Under the pieces are notes generated by a model. The model did no database searches. It was not told the DNA's origin and saw only the letters and a list, made by a program, of their open reading frames with translations. A DNA stretch of 64,000 bases, taken from contig NZ_JBARWZ010000313.1 of NCBI RefSeq assembly GCF_049647105.1, positions 1 to 64,000 of the forward strand, in the 5' to 3' direction. Below, piece by piece: positions 7,110-16,356 of the stretch. Position numbers and translations under genes: made by a program. Source of the DNA: Actinophytocola sp049647105. Lineage in GTDB: Bacteria > Actinomycetota > Actinomycetes > Mycobacteriales > Pseudonocardiaceae. Each line of letters begins with the position of its first letter. Within the stretch, counting starts at the first letter, position 1.

Positions 7110-8141
7110 GTGTGTGGGTTCCTTTGGGTAAGCGATGCAGGGAACGTAGACCGAACGGTCCTGTGGCCGAAGGTGGGCGACAACTCGACGGTTGTCGAGA
7201 GTGTCAAAGAATTTCCCATTCGGCTGACGAAAGGTTACGTGGCGGCACGCGCGAGGGCCCAGCCGCCGGAAGAGTGGCCGCTTGTCACCGCCGGTAACGA
7301 AAGAATCTTTCCGAGTCGCCTGTTCGGTGGCTAGATAATTTCGCGATACGCCGTTCGGATCAGATTTGCTGGATCAGATGCGGTAATTCGACCCATCTCC
7401 TGCCGTAGCGAATTTTGCGGCACTCCCGCGTGGATCTTCGAGATTGCGTACCGCCTTCGCGGAATGTCGATCATTCTTTCCGAGGTGAGGTGGAACCCGC
7501 TGCGGATCCGGCCGGACCGGACCGAGGTGGGCAGGCCCTCTCGTTGCTGTTGGGGTGGTTCGTCCTGGATTTCGGCGAGTCGGGCGAGCGTGGCCGCCTC
7601 GGTTTCGAAGCGGAATTTGTGGCCCCGTGATCAGAATCGGCGTGTTGGTTCGGGTTCGCGAGCCGGTTCGGGGGAGGCTCACACGAGCACGTCGTCGTAC
7701 GTGAGTACAAATCGGGAATCGGTTTTCTCGATAGCGGGGCCGTCCAATTCGATGTCGGGGGTGTCGGCCGGGTACACGATGAGCGTGAACGTGTGCTGAT
7801 CGCGCGCCGGAGCCCATCGCGGCGACCAGCCACGGCGCCGACTTGGTCCCTCGCGCGGGGGACCAGGTCTTTCTCGTCCGCGTGACGATCTCGCACGGGC
7901 GCGGCGGACAGCTCACCGACCGGACGCCGTGACGCTCCGCGGCCCGCGCCGTCGGATGACCGAGTGTGACCGGGACGTCGCAGGCGAGGTAGCGGTCTGT
8001 AAGTCCGCGGTAACTCAGCTCTTCCGATCGCAAGATCTGCCACGTATCGTCGGTTCCGTTCACGCCGACGGAATCGGGGCCGGACGGCACAGTCGCCAGG
8101 ACGGTGAACCCGTCCACTCCGAGTGCCGAGGTGTCGGGCCC
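7110..8141. other. Intergenic region between peptidase and RHS genes
   Basis: About 1 kb between two divergent secreted-protein genes. It holds both promoters and degenerate coding-like sequence. Several frames are open only because of base composition. One short minus-strand frame and an abutting plus-strand frame look like gene ends (see the entry at 7679). No tRNA, repeat or hairpin of note was seen. Confidence 0.4.
7679..7840 (-). pseudogene. C-terminal remnant of an unknown protein
   Basis: The minus frame ending at the stop at 7679-7681 reads TFTLIVYPADTPDIELDG, then PAIEKTDSRFVLTYDDVLV. This has normal protein composition, unlike the Arg/Pro/Ala-rich shadow frames. No start codon with a ribosome site is found upstream, and the frame loses coding character above about 7840. 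A plus-strand frame, 7787 to 7932, also reads plausibly (GDQVFLVRVTISHG). Unknown family. Confidence 0.25.
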
Positions 8142-11100
8142 ATGAGGTCGGTAGGTGCCGGCCGCGCGCTGCGCGGATTCGTTGTCGCCGTTGTCCTTCT
8201 CGCGAGCGGGGTGAGCACGGCGGGGGCGGTGACCGCGCCCGCCGACGGCCAGAAGGACAAGGAGCGCACTCCGCTCGTCGACGTCGCCAAGACGCCGGAG
8301 CCGCAGATCCCGGACAAGTCGTGGCGGGTCGACGGGCGCGGTACGTTCGCCGACGACATCGCGATCCGTGTCCCGGCCTTCCGCGGTATCACCCCGCAGC
8401 TCTCGCTGGCCTACGACTCGTCGGCAGGCAACGGGCTGGCAGGGGTCGGATGGACGTTGAGCGGCCTGAGCGAGATCGAGCGGGCCAGCGCAGGCAAGGG
8501 CGCTCCCCGGTACGACGCTTCGGACGTCTACCTCCTGGACGACGAGGAACTCGTGCCCTGTGCCACCGGCAGTGTGAGCCCGAGCTGCACGGCGGGTGGC
8601 ACGCACTCGGCCAAGAACGAGTCCTTCTGGAGGTTCGCGCTGACCGGCACCGGTGCGGGCAGCCGGTGGACCCTGACCGCGAAGGACGGCGTCAAGCGCG
8701 TCTACGCGCCGGTGCTGTCCTCGGCGACCGACCTCGTCTACCGGTGGGGCCTCAGCCAGGTCGTCGACGCCAAGAACAACGTCGTGTCCTACAACTGGGC
8801 GACCAACCAGTTCGGGTGCTGCTGGGAGTACCTCGACTCGGTCACCTACAACGGGACGACCGTCAAGTTCCACTACGAGGCCCGCACCGACACCGACCTC
8901 GAGGCGATGGGCAACGGCGGCCTCACAACCGTCCTCGGGCGCATCAAGACCGTCGACGTGAGTGTGAGCGGCAGCCGGGTCCGCGCGTACAAGCTGACCT
9001 ACGCCACCAGCGCCGCGACGTCCCGGTCGCTCCTGGCGAGCGTGCGGCAGTTCGGCACGGACGCCGTGCTGGACGCCTCCGGCACCGTCACCGGCGGCAC
9101 CGCGATGCCTCCCGTCACCGCCACCTACCAGGAGGGCGCCCCCGCGTTCGTCTCCGGGAGCGACAACACCGCGGCCTCCGGCAACAGCGCGGACGCCAAG
9201 TACCTCCCGATGGACGTCAACGGTGACGGCAGGACCGACATGCTCGAGGTGTGGCCGAACTTCGGGAGCTACCAACGCAAGACGTGGCTGTCCAACGGCA
9301 CCGACTTCACGCTCGCCTCCGCGGAGGGCGCGATGTCGATCAACCAGAACGCGCGGTACCTGCCAGGCGACTTCACCGGCGACGGCAGGTCCGACCTCGT
9401 CGAGTACTACCCCTACGGCCTCGGCATGGGCCGGCGCCTGTGGGTGTCCAACGGCACCGGCTTCACGCTGGGCTCGGAGGGCGCGTCCCAGGGACGTAAC
9501 GACACGAACTCGCGGTTCCTTCCGATGGACGTCAACGGCGACGGCAGGACCGACGTCCTCGAGCTGTACTCCTGCGGCCTCTTCCCGGTGAACTACTGCC
9601 GCGCCACGTGGCTGTCGAACGGCACCACCTTCACGCTCGCGTCCAACGACGCAGGCATCGCCTACGGCGCCGACCGCCAGTTCCAGTCGGCCGACGTGAA
9701 CGGCGACGGCAGGTCCGACCTCGTCGAGATGTGGGCGGCGGGCTTCGGCGCCGGTGGCCGGCACATCTGGCTGTCCACCGGCACGGGGTTCGTCTCCGGC
9801 GCCACCGACAACGGCATCGCCTGGAGCACGCCGGACGGGGAGGGGGCGGGCAGCCGCTTCCTGATGCTGGACGTCAACGACGACGACAAGTCCGACATGG
9901 TCGAGCTCTACCCGAGTTTCGGCGCCTACACCCGCAGGACCTGGCTCTCGACCGGCTACGGCTACAAGCTGGGCGCCACCGACACGTCCATGACCTACAG
10001 CACGGCGTCGAAGCAGCTCGTGATGGACGTCAACGGCGACCGCAGGATGGACATCGTCGAGCTGGTGCCGTGTTGTTTCGGGCTGTCGACCCAGCGGCGC
10101 ATCTGGCTGTCCACCGGCAGCGGCTTCGCGCCGGGCGCGAGTGACCCGGCGATGGGTTCCTACAGCTGCAGCAAGGGTTCCTGCACCGCCGAGTTCCTCG
10201 AGATGGACGTGAACGGCGACGCGCGAACGGAGATGGTGCAGCTCTACACGACCAACTTCGGTCTCAACAAGGGCCGCCACATCTGGAACATGGGCGGCGC
10301 GGCGACCGACGTGCTCACCTCCCGCACCAACGAGTGGGGCGCGAAGGCGACGGTGGCCTACATGCCGTCCTCCGCGTGGACGAACACGAACAACCCGCCA
10401 CTGTCCCAGACCGTGTCCGCCGTGACGGAAGCCGACGGCCGGGGTGGCGCCGCGACCACGAACTACCGCTACTCGGGCGGGGCCTACCACCATCAGGAGC
10501 GCACGTTCCTCGGGTTCCGCACGCAGAAGGAGACCAAGCCCTGCAACGCGGGTGAGACGGCCTGCCCGTACGTCGACACGACGTTCCGCCAGGACCTCGC
10601 GGCGATCGGCCAGCCGGAACGCGTCGTGCAGCACGCGGGCGACGGCACGCCGCTGAGCTCGACGGTCACCGAGTACACCACCAACGGCACCACCGTGCCG
10701 AGAACGGTGCTGTCGACCGGAAAATGGGTGAACACGTTCGCCGGCACCGGCGCGGCCTGCCCCGGCGCGGACTGCAAACGCACCTACACCACGCGGGAGT
10801 ACAACGCCTACGGCGAGGTCACCAAGGAGATCGAGCACGGCGACAACGAGCGGACGGGCGACGAGCGCACGACGGCGACCACGTTCGTGCCCAACACGTC
10901 CGCCTACATCGTGAACAAGCCGGCCGCGGTGAAGGTGTTCTCCGGTGTCGGCACCGGCGGGACCAGGATCAGCGAGACACGCACCACCTACGACGGCGCG
11001 ACGACGTGGAACCAGGCGCCGTCGGCCGGCCTGGAGACGACGACCGGGCGGTGGCTCTCGACCAGGGACGCGTTCGTCGAGACCGGCAAGGAGTACGACG

Positions 11101-13835
11101 CCCTCGGCAACCTCACCGCGGAGATCAACCCGGTCGGCGCGCGCACCACGCTCGGGTACGACCCGACCTACCACGTGTTCCAGACCTCCGAGACCAACGC
11201 GCTGTCCCAGTCGGTCACCGCGACCTGGCACGCCCTCTGCGGCGCGCCGACCCGGGTGAACGACCTGAACAACCAGCCGACCATCGTCACCTACGACGCG
11301 CTGTGCCGGCCGCTCGAGACGACACAGGCCGACGGGAAGTTCGAACGCCACACGTGGGTCAACGTCGGCGATCCGGCGACGCAGTACGAGCAGATCGAGA
11401 AGCCCGCCGCTGACGGCACGAGCGCTCCACAGTGGAGCCGACGCTACCTCGACGGGCTGCAGCGGCCCTACCGCACCGTCGCGAAAGGCCCGAACGCCGC
11501 GACCGGCGACATCTACGTCGACACGGTGTACAACGCACGCGGCCAGGTCGCCACGAAGACCGCGCCCTACTACTGGGTGTCCGGTCAGGCGCAGCCGACG
11601 ACCTACCCGACGGCCACCGCCTACGACGCCCTCGACCGGTTGACCAAGACGACACTGCCGGGTGGCGCGACCCAGACCAAGAGCTACGGCCTGTGGTCGA
11701 CCACCGACACCGACGAGAGCGGCCGCGTCACGACCGATCGCACGGACGCGTACGGCAAGCGCGTCGTGCGTGAGCAGACGGTCGACGGCGCGACGAGGAC
11801 CGCGAGGTACGAGTTCGACGCGCGCGGCAACCTCGCGAAGTCGACCGATCCGTCCGGCTACGTCATCGCCTACACGACGGACTCGTTGGGCCGCAACACG
11901 AAGGTGGACGACCCGGACGTGGGTGTCACCACCTACGAGTGGGACGACGCCGGCCGGCCGATCGCGCAGACCGACGCCAAGAACCAGCGCACGACCATCA
12001 CCAACGACCTGCTGGGCCGCAAGACCGGCAAGACGTCCAACGCGGGCACCGTGTCCGCCGCGACGGTCTCCTGGGGCTACGACCAGGTCCGTGCCGGGCA
12101 CCACAACATCGGCAAGGTCACCTCGAACACCGACGCGGCGGGCACCAGGACGTTCGACTACGACGCGCTGGGCCACACCGTCAGGACCGTGCGCACGGTG
12201 AACGGCACGGCCTACGAGTTCCGGTACGGCTTCGACGCGGGCGACCGCAAGCTGTGGACCACCTACCCCGACGGTGACACCCAGGGCACCCCGGCGGCGC
12301 CGCTGCGCTACGACAGCGCGGGCCGGCTCGTGTCGATCCCCGGCTACGTCACCTCGGCGACCTACAACGCCGATGGCAAGGTGACCTCGATCGCCAACGC
12401 CAACGGCACCGTGTCCACCCGCCCGCACGACGCGGCACGCGGTTGGCTCACGGGCATCAGGACGATGTCGGGTGACAGGGTCGTCCAGGACAACACCTTC
12501 ACCCGCGACGCCACCGGCAAGATCACGAAGGTCACCAGCCCGTTCGCCGACGAGAACTGGACCTACGCCTACGACGAGGCAGGCCAGCTGACCAGCGCGA
12601 CCAACGACGCCCGCGCGGCGAACAACCAGTCGCTGTCCTACGACGCGGTCGGCAACATCGACGCGAACTCCAGGATCGGTGACTACTCCTACGACGCGGC
12701 GCACCCGCACGCGGTGACCACCGCCGGGTCGAACAACTACACCTACGACGCGGCGGGCAACATGACCTCCGGCGCCGGGCGCACCCTGACCTGGAACGGT
12801 GACGGGCTGCTGGGCGCGGTCGTCAAGGACGGCGTGACCTCCACGTTCACCTACGACGCCGACGGTGCCCGCCTCCAGCAGGTCGAGGGCACGGTCACCC
12901 GCCGCTACCTCGGCGTCGACTACGAGGTCAACGTCACCGCGGGCACGACCACCAAGTACGTCTCGATCGAGGGGACGCCGGTGGCCAGGGTCGACGGCGG
13001 GACGAAGTACTGGGTGCACACCGACCACCAGGGCTCCATCCAGGCCGAGACCGACGCGGCGGGCGTCGAGGTCCACCGCAAGAAGTACCGGCCCTTCGGC
13101 GAGATCGCGTCGACCGGCGGGCCGCTGCCCTTCGAGTCCCGCGGCTTCACCGCCAAACGCCAGGACGCGACCGGGCTGGTGTACCTCAACGCCCGTTACT
13201 ACGACCCCCAGCTGGGCCGGTTCATCTCACCCGACCCCACCATCGACGGCGAGGACACGATCGGCCTCAACCGGTACGCCTACGCCGCGAACGACCCGGT
13301 GAACCAGATCGACCCCACCGGCCTGTCCTGCACGACGCCCAGCGGCAAGAAGTGCGACGCCAAGGACGAGGTGAAGATCAGCAGGTCGGAGATCATCGAG
13401 CGCGCGCAGTACTGGCTCGATCACCAGCCAGGGCCGTACAACCAGGAAGGCTACGCACCCGGACCGGGCGACGGGCGCCTCTACCGCCGCGACTGCTCCG
13501 GTTACGTCTCGATGGCATGGCACCTCAGCTGGAGCGCGAGCACGTGGACACTGCCCAGCTACTCACACGAGATCAACCGCACCGAACTGAGGGCCGGAGA
13601 CATCCTCAACTCGCTCGAAGATCACGTGTTCATCTTCCACCAGTGGCTGGATGACAAGGGCAACTTCGAGTACTACTCGTTCGGCTCCACCCCGGTCAAA
13701 CACCGCACGGCCAACATCAACGACGCCAGCCTGGACGGCCACCCGAACGGCGACTACAAGGCGTTGCGTTACAACAACATCATCGAGGACCAACAACCCG
13801 TCGAGGAACCCACCCCTGCCCGGCCGTTCTCCTGA
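8142..13835 (+). CDS. Secreted SpvB/VCBS/RHS-repeat protein with NlpC/P60 tip
   Basis: About 1,897 residues. The start is the ATG at 8142, which opens a Sec signal (residues 1-30, LRGFVVAVVLLASGV); the frame upstream has no signal character. Order: SpvB-like N-terminal domain (TPQLSLAYDSSAGNGLAGVG), seven FG-GAP/VCBS repeats (D-V-N-G-D-G-R motifs), YD/RHS repeats over about 900 residues, the RHS core motif (YYDPQLGRFISPDP), then a C-terminal domain of about 150 residues. That tip has DCSGYVSMAW (nucleophile Cys) and EDHVFIFHQW (His), which fits an NlpC/P60 (C40) hydrolase. This is the plan of TcB/TcC-like polymorphic toxins: an RHS shell presenting a toxic tip. The tip probably cuts peptidoglycan peptides. 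No immunity gene follows in the next 600 bp and no secretion apparatus is nearby. Confidence 0.9.
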   Translation: MRSVGAGRALRGFVVAVVLLASGVSTAGAVTAPADGQKDKERTPLVDVAKTPEPQIPDKSWRVDGRGTFADDIAIRVPAFRGITPQLSLAYDSSAGNGLAGVGWTLSGLSEIERASAGKGAPRYDASDVYLLDDEELVPCATGSVSPSCTAGGTHSAKNESFWRFALTGTGAGSRWTLTAKDGVKRVYAPVLSSATDLVYRWGLSQVVDAKNNVVSYNWATNQFGCCWEYLDSVTYNGTTVKFHYEARTDTDLEAMGNGGLTTVLGRIKTVDVSVSGSRVRAYKLTYATSAATSRSLLASVRQFGTDAVLDASGTVTGGTAMPPVTATYQEGAPAFVSGSDNTAASGNSADAKYLPMDVNGDGRTDMLEVWPNFGSYQRKTWLSNGTDFTLASAEGAMSINQNARYLPGDFTGDGRSDLVEYYPYGLGMGRRLWVSNGTGFTLGSEGASQGRNDTNSRFLPMDVNGDGRTDVLELYSCGLFPVNYCRATWLSNGTTFTLASNDAGIAYGADRQFQSADVNGDGRSDLVEMWAAGFGAGGRHIWLSTGTGFVSGATDNGIAWSTPDGEGAGSRFLMLDVNDDDKSDMVELYPSFGAYTRRTWLSTGYGYKLGATDTSMTYSTASKQLVMDVNGDRRMDIVELVPCCFGLSTQRRIWLSTGSGFAPGASDPAMGSYSCSKGSCTAEFLEMDVNGDARTEMVQLYTTNFGLNKGRHIWNMGGAATDVLTSRTNEWGAKATVAYMPSSAWTNTNNPPLSQTVSAVTEADGRGGAATTNYRYSGGAYHHQERTFLGFRTQKETKPCNAGETACPYVDTTFRQDLAAIGQPERVVQHAGDGTPLSSTVTEYTTNGTTVPRTVLSTGKWVNTFAGTGAACPGADCKRTYTTREYNAYGEVTKEIEHGDNERTGDERTTATTFVPNTSAYIVNKPAAVKVFSGVGTGGTRISETRTTYDGATTWNQAPSAGLETTTGRWLSTRDAFVETGKEYDALGNLTAEINPVGARTTLGYDPTYHVFQTSETNALSQSVTATWHALCGAPTRVNDLNNQPTIVTYDALCRPLETTQADGKFERHTWVNVGDPATQYEQIEKPAADGTSAPQWSRRYLDGLQRPYRTVAKGPNAATGDIYVDTVYNARGQVATKTAPYYWVSGQAQPTTYPTATAYDALDRLTKTTLPGGATQTKSYGLWSTTDTDESGRVTTDRTDAYGKRVVREQTVDGATRTARYEFDARGNLAKSTDPSGYVIAYTTDSLGRNTKVDDPDVGVTTYEWDDAGRPIAQTDAKNQRTTITNDLLGRKTGKTSNAGTVSAATVSWGYDQVRAGHHNIGKVTSNTDAAGTRTFDYDALGHTVRTVRTVNGTAYEFRYGFDAGDRKLWTTYPDGDTQGTPAAPLRYDSAGRLVSIPGYVTSATYNADGKVTSIANANGTVSTRPHDAARGWLTGIRTMSGDRVVQDNTFTRDATGKITKVTSPFADENWTYAYDEAGQLTSATNDARAANNQSLSYDAVGNIDANSRIGDYSYDAAHPHAVTTAGSNNYTYDAAGNMTSGAGRTLTWNGDGLLGAVVKDGVTSTFTYDADGARLQQVEGTVTRRYLGVDYEVNVTAGTTTKYVSIEGTPVARVDGGTKYWVHTDHQGSIQAETDAAGVEVHRKKYRPFGEIASTGGPLPFESRGFTAKRQDATGLVYLNARYYDPQLGRFISPDPTIDGEDTIGLNRYAYAANDPVNQIDPTGLSCTTPSGKKCDAKDEVKISRSEIIERAQYWLDHQPGPYNQEGYAPGPGDGRLYRRDCSGYVSMAWHLSWSASTWTLPSYSHEINRTELRAGDILNSLEDHVFIFHQWLDDKGNFEYYSFGSTPVKHRTANINDASLDGHPNGDYKALRYNNIIEDQQPVEEPTPARPFS
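9222..10232 (+). repeat. Seven VCBS/FG-GAP coding repeats
   Basis: The motif encoding D-V-N-G-D-G-R-x-D recurs near 9222, 9370, 9528, 9696, 9870, 10026 and 10206, spaced 148-180 bp. Each unit is one blade of a beta-propeller with Ca-binding Asp/Asn loops. The last two units have drifted (G-D-R and G-D-A in place of G-D-G). The repetition is at protein level; spacer lengths vary, so this is not a CRISPR array. Confidence 0.85.
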
Positions 13836-14035
13836 GATCGTCTCGGGTGTGTTGTGGCGTCCGGTCCCGCTCGAGTGTGCCCGACCAAGGTCACGACGGC
13901 TGTCGAGTGCAGTATCCGGGTGAGCGTCCCGACGAACTCGCGGACGCTGCGACGTAAAGCAAACAGAATCACAGAACGCCAGAGGCTCTCGGCGACACCG
14001 TTCTCACCCTCGCCTACCAAAGAAGACCTCAAAAT

Positions 14036-14320
14036 CTGCCGTCTGCGGGCGAGCTTGTTCTGGATATCGGGCCGGCGAGGGCGGCGTTGGCCGGCCAGCG
14101 CGATGCCGTGGTCAACGTGCGTTCCGGGATCGCGGTGCGCCTTCTGTTGCGTGTACTGCTACTGGATCCCGCCCGCATCGGTGATCATGCCGTCCCTGCC
14201 ACTGCGGAGTGGTTCGACGACCGGCTTGATGGCGACAAGCGGACCGCGCTTGGTCGGGCGCTGGGCAGCCAGGACTTCTTCCTGTTGAAAGGAGCGCCTG
14301 GAACCGGCAAGACGAGCTGG
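14036..14320 (+). pseudogene. Fragment of an AAA/SF1-type helicase (Walker A)
   Basis: The frame reads LVLDIGPARAALAGQRDAVV, then a helical stretch, then ALGRALGSQDFFLLKGAPGTGKTS. The last part is the Walker A loop of DNA2/NAM7-type SF1 helicases, where an AL-x-x-D-x-x-LL-x-G-P-P-G-T-G-K-T block is typical. After the P-loop the frame becomes unrelated sequence and ends, and the N-terminal part is missing too. It is a relic between two secreted-protein genes. Confidence 0.5.
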
Positions 14321-14508
14321 TTTGTCAGGAACTGCGGCTGTAGCGCTGACGGGTATTTTTCCACAAACGACCAACAAGGCCGCCGAACGGAAGATCAGGC
14401 TCCCGAACTGATCAATACATCGACTCGCGCATTAATATCCAACTGTTGACACCCCGGGAGACCTGGCATAGAGTCGTTTTCAAGCTACGCGTTATTGGGG
14501 GGTCAATC

Positions 14509-15483
14509 ATGCGAAGATTCGCGATCACGTGCGCAGTCATCATCGTCGTTTCTTTCATTTTTCAACCGCTCGCGTTCGCCGAGCCGTCACCAACACGGCC
14601 GGATCAAACGTCGTCCGCAACGATCGCCAAGCCGGAGAGCACATGGAGCGCGGCGCGGATGGCGGCAGCGACATCTTTCGACAGCATCAAACCGGGCACC
14701 AGATCTGGCCGCGGCGCGGAACCCGACGCGCCCGCGAACCCCGGAAAAATTGAGCCCCGGCTGCCAACCAATGCACCACAAGGCATCGCTCCGCTGGCGA
14801 ATGCCACGCCCACCACCGGCAAGCTGTTCCTGCACAATCCCAATACCGGAAGCGACGGCTACTGTACGGCGAGCGCGATCAATTCGGGCAATCTGAGCCA
14901 GATCATCACAGCCGCTCACTGCGTGCACACAGGACCGAACGGCTGCAACGACAACCCCGGCTCCGCGGCGTGGATGACCGAGGCCGAGTTCGCGCCCCTG
15001 TACTGGAGTGGGGACCGTCCATACGGGACATTCCAGGTACGCACGCTCCGCACCTTCGATACCTGGATAGCGGACTGTGACTGGGACTACGACATCGCGA
15101 TCGTCACCACCTACACCAACGAGAACAACCAACTACTGGTAGAGACGGTCGGTGGCAACGGAATCTCATACAATTACCCGGGATCGTTCGACTCCGTCAC
15201 ATTCGGCTATCCGGGAAACCGCGACGGCGGCGAGATTCCATGGACGTGCGAAGGCACGACGAACTACGGGTTTCCAGACTACCGACCGACCTTGTACTGC
15301 GCCTGGACCGGCGGGTTCAGTGGCGGACCGTGGTTCCGGGAATATTCCAACGACACCCTGCTCGGATATGTCAACGGTGTAGGCAGCACGTGGCCAGGCC
15401 CCGATGACGGACCCGAGTGGATCGACAGTCCTTACTTCGACGACAAGGTACAATCGATTTACGATGATGCCGCGGGAGACTGA
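14509..15483 (+). CDS. Secreted trypsin-like (V8-like) serine peptidase
   Basis: 324 residues. ATG 14509 with a GGGGGG ribosome site opens a signal peptide (RRFAITCAVIIVVSFIFQ, cleaved after AFA at 24). A 75-residue proregion follows. The catalytic domain carries His137 (TAAHC), Asp195 (DWDYDIAIV) and Ser271 (GFSGGPW), the spacing of glutamyl-endopeptidase/V8-like S1 enzymes. Lower GC and more AT-ending codons in its 5' part than in neighbours suggest transfer. Its end overlaps the start of a one-TM peptide. Confidence 0.88.
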   Translation: MRRFAITCAVIIVVSFIFQPLAFAEPSPTRPDQTSSATIAKPESTWSAARMAAATSFDSIKPGTRSGRGAEPDAPANPGKIEPRLPTNAPQGIAPLANATPTTGKLFLHNPNTGSDGYCTASAINSGNLSQIITAAHCVHTGPNGCNDNPGSAAWMTEAEFAPLYWSGDRPYGTFQVRTLRTFDTWIADCDWDYDIAIVTTYTNENNQLLVETVGGNGISYNYPGSFDSVTFGYPGNRDGGEIPWTCEGTTNYGFPDYRPTLYCAWTGGFSGGPWFREYSNDTLLGYVNGVGSTWPGPDDGPEWIDSPYFDDKVQSIYDDAAGD

Positions 15484-15685
15484 CCGAAAGCGCACCGTCG
15501 TGATCGCCGTTGCGGCGGCGATCACGACGGTATTGCTAGTCGTGATCGCCGCCGTCGCGTTGCGGCCTGCGGCGCCTGCGCGTCAGCCAGGACCGAACGA
15601 GCACGACACGTCCGGCACGTCCCTCGAACGACCGAGCACCTCACGATGGCCCGACGAGCGCGGGAGCAGCGCGCGGGGGTGGTGA
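15464..15685 (+). CDS. 73-aa single-TM protein overlapping the peptidase
   Basis: Starts at ATG ATG inside the last codons of the upstream peptidase gene in another frame, a 20-nt overlap. It has a short basic N-terminus (RETDRKRTV), one strong TM helix (VIAVAAAITTVLLVVIAAVAL) and a Pro/Ser/Arg-rich tail outside or inside. No family recognised. The overlap implies coupled expression; a role beside the secreted peptidase is guesswork. Confidence 0.45.
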   Translation: MMPRETDRKRTVVIAVAAAITTVLLVVIAAVALRPAAPARQPGPNEHDTSGTSLERPSTSRWPDERGSSARGW

Positions 15686-15869
15686 CGATCAGGCCTCAGG
15701 TCCTCCGTCAGCGGAGGTCCATGCCGATGTTGAGGGCGGGGCCGGACTGGACCCGCGTCAGCCGATAACTTGGCAAGGTCGTTTGGCGCGAACCGCACTC
15801 GCTTCGGATCTCGGCGGATGTGGGTGACTGCCTGCTGATGCCGTTGAAGGGTGGAGTGCGAGGGGATGT

Positions 15870-16078
15870 GGTTGGCCGGTCATGACGGCCGCGAGCTGCG
15901 GCGTGGTCGACCAGGCAATTAGCGAGTGCGGGCGTGATGGGTTGCCAGCGGACGGTGCTGCCCTTTCGCGGAGCTTGACCAGGCAGCGGTCGGGGTCGAG
16001 GTCGGCGAGGTGGATGCCCTGGGCGCCGCCGCGCCGGCAGGCAGTCTCGGTGTGCAGCCGGTCGTATCGGGGTTCGTA
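15870..16078 (-). pseudogene. Tyrosine recombinase (phage-type integrase) remnant
   Basis: Reads RLHTETACRRGGAQGIHLAD (the catalytic-Arg box of actinobacterial tyrosine recombinases), then LDPDRCLVKLRE, and after a one-base deletion GSTVRWQPITPALANCLVDH. The frameshift lies in the GCGAAAGGG run near 15965. The C-terminal H-x-x-R and Tyr boxes are absent. It marks an old integration event at the edge of the condensation-gene locus. Confidence 0.6.
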
Positions 16079-16084
16079 GCCGCG

Positions 16085-16356
16085 CCAGCCGCGTTCCTGG
16101 ACTTGGTTGAACGTTCACGCCAGGATGGGTGGATGGGCCCGGACGGTGACGATCTCCCAAAACTGCTGAGCGTGCTGCAGAGAAGCATGGTCAAGGCCTC
16201 GTCCGCCATGGACAGCGAGGCCGCTATGCCGGACGAGAAGGAGCGGCGGCACGCACGCCACGACCGTCTCGAAGCGCAGCTGGCGATGATCAAGACCGCA
16301 TCGCGGGCGTACCAGATCGGGGGAGACGGCTGGAAGACAACAGCCTCAACTACGTC
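16085..16356 (+). other. Unassigned coding-like stretch before the C-domain gene
   Basis: A plus-strand frame reads FLDLVERSRQDGWMGPDGDD, then a charged helical segment (EKERRHARHDRLEAQLAMIK). It has no start with a ribosome site and runs into the condensation gene in a different frame. It may be the tail of a lost gene. No family recognised. Confidence 0.25.

Noticed and set aside
9222..10232. Regular repeats resembling a CRISPR or satellite array
   Set aside because: Units are protein-coding VCBS repeats with varying spacing and sequence, all in one frame.
7374..13076. A 1,900-codon open frame antisense to the RHS gene
   Set aside because: It is rich in Arg, Val, Gly and His and lacks any domain; it is the GC-driven mirror of the real gene, whose sense frame has clear repeats and motifs.
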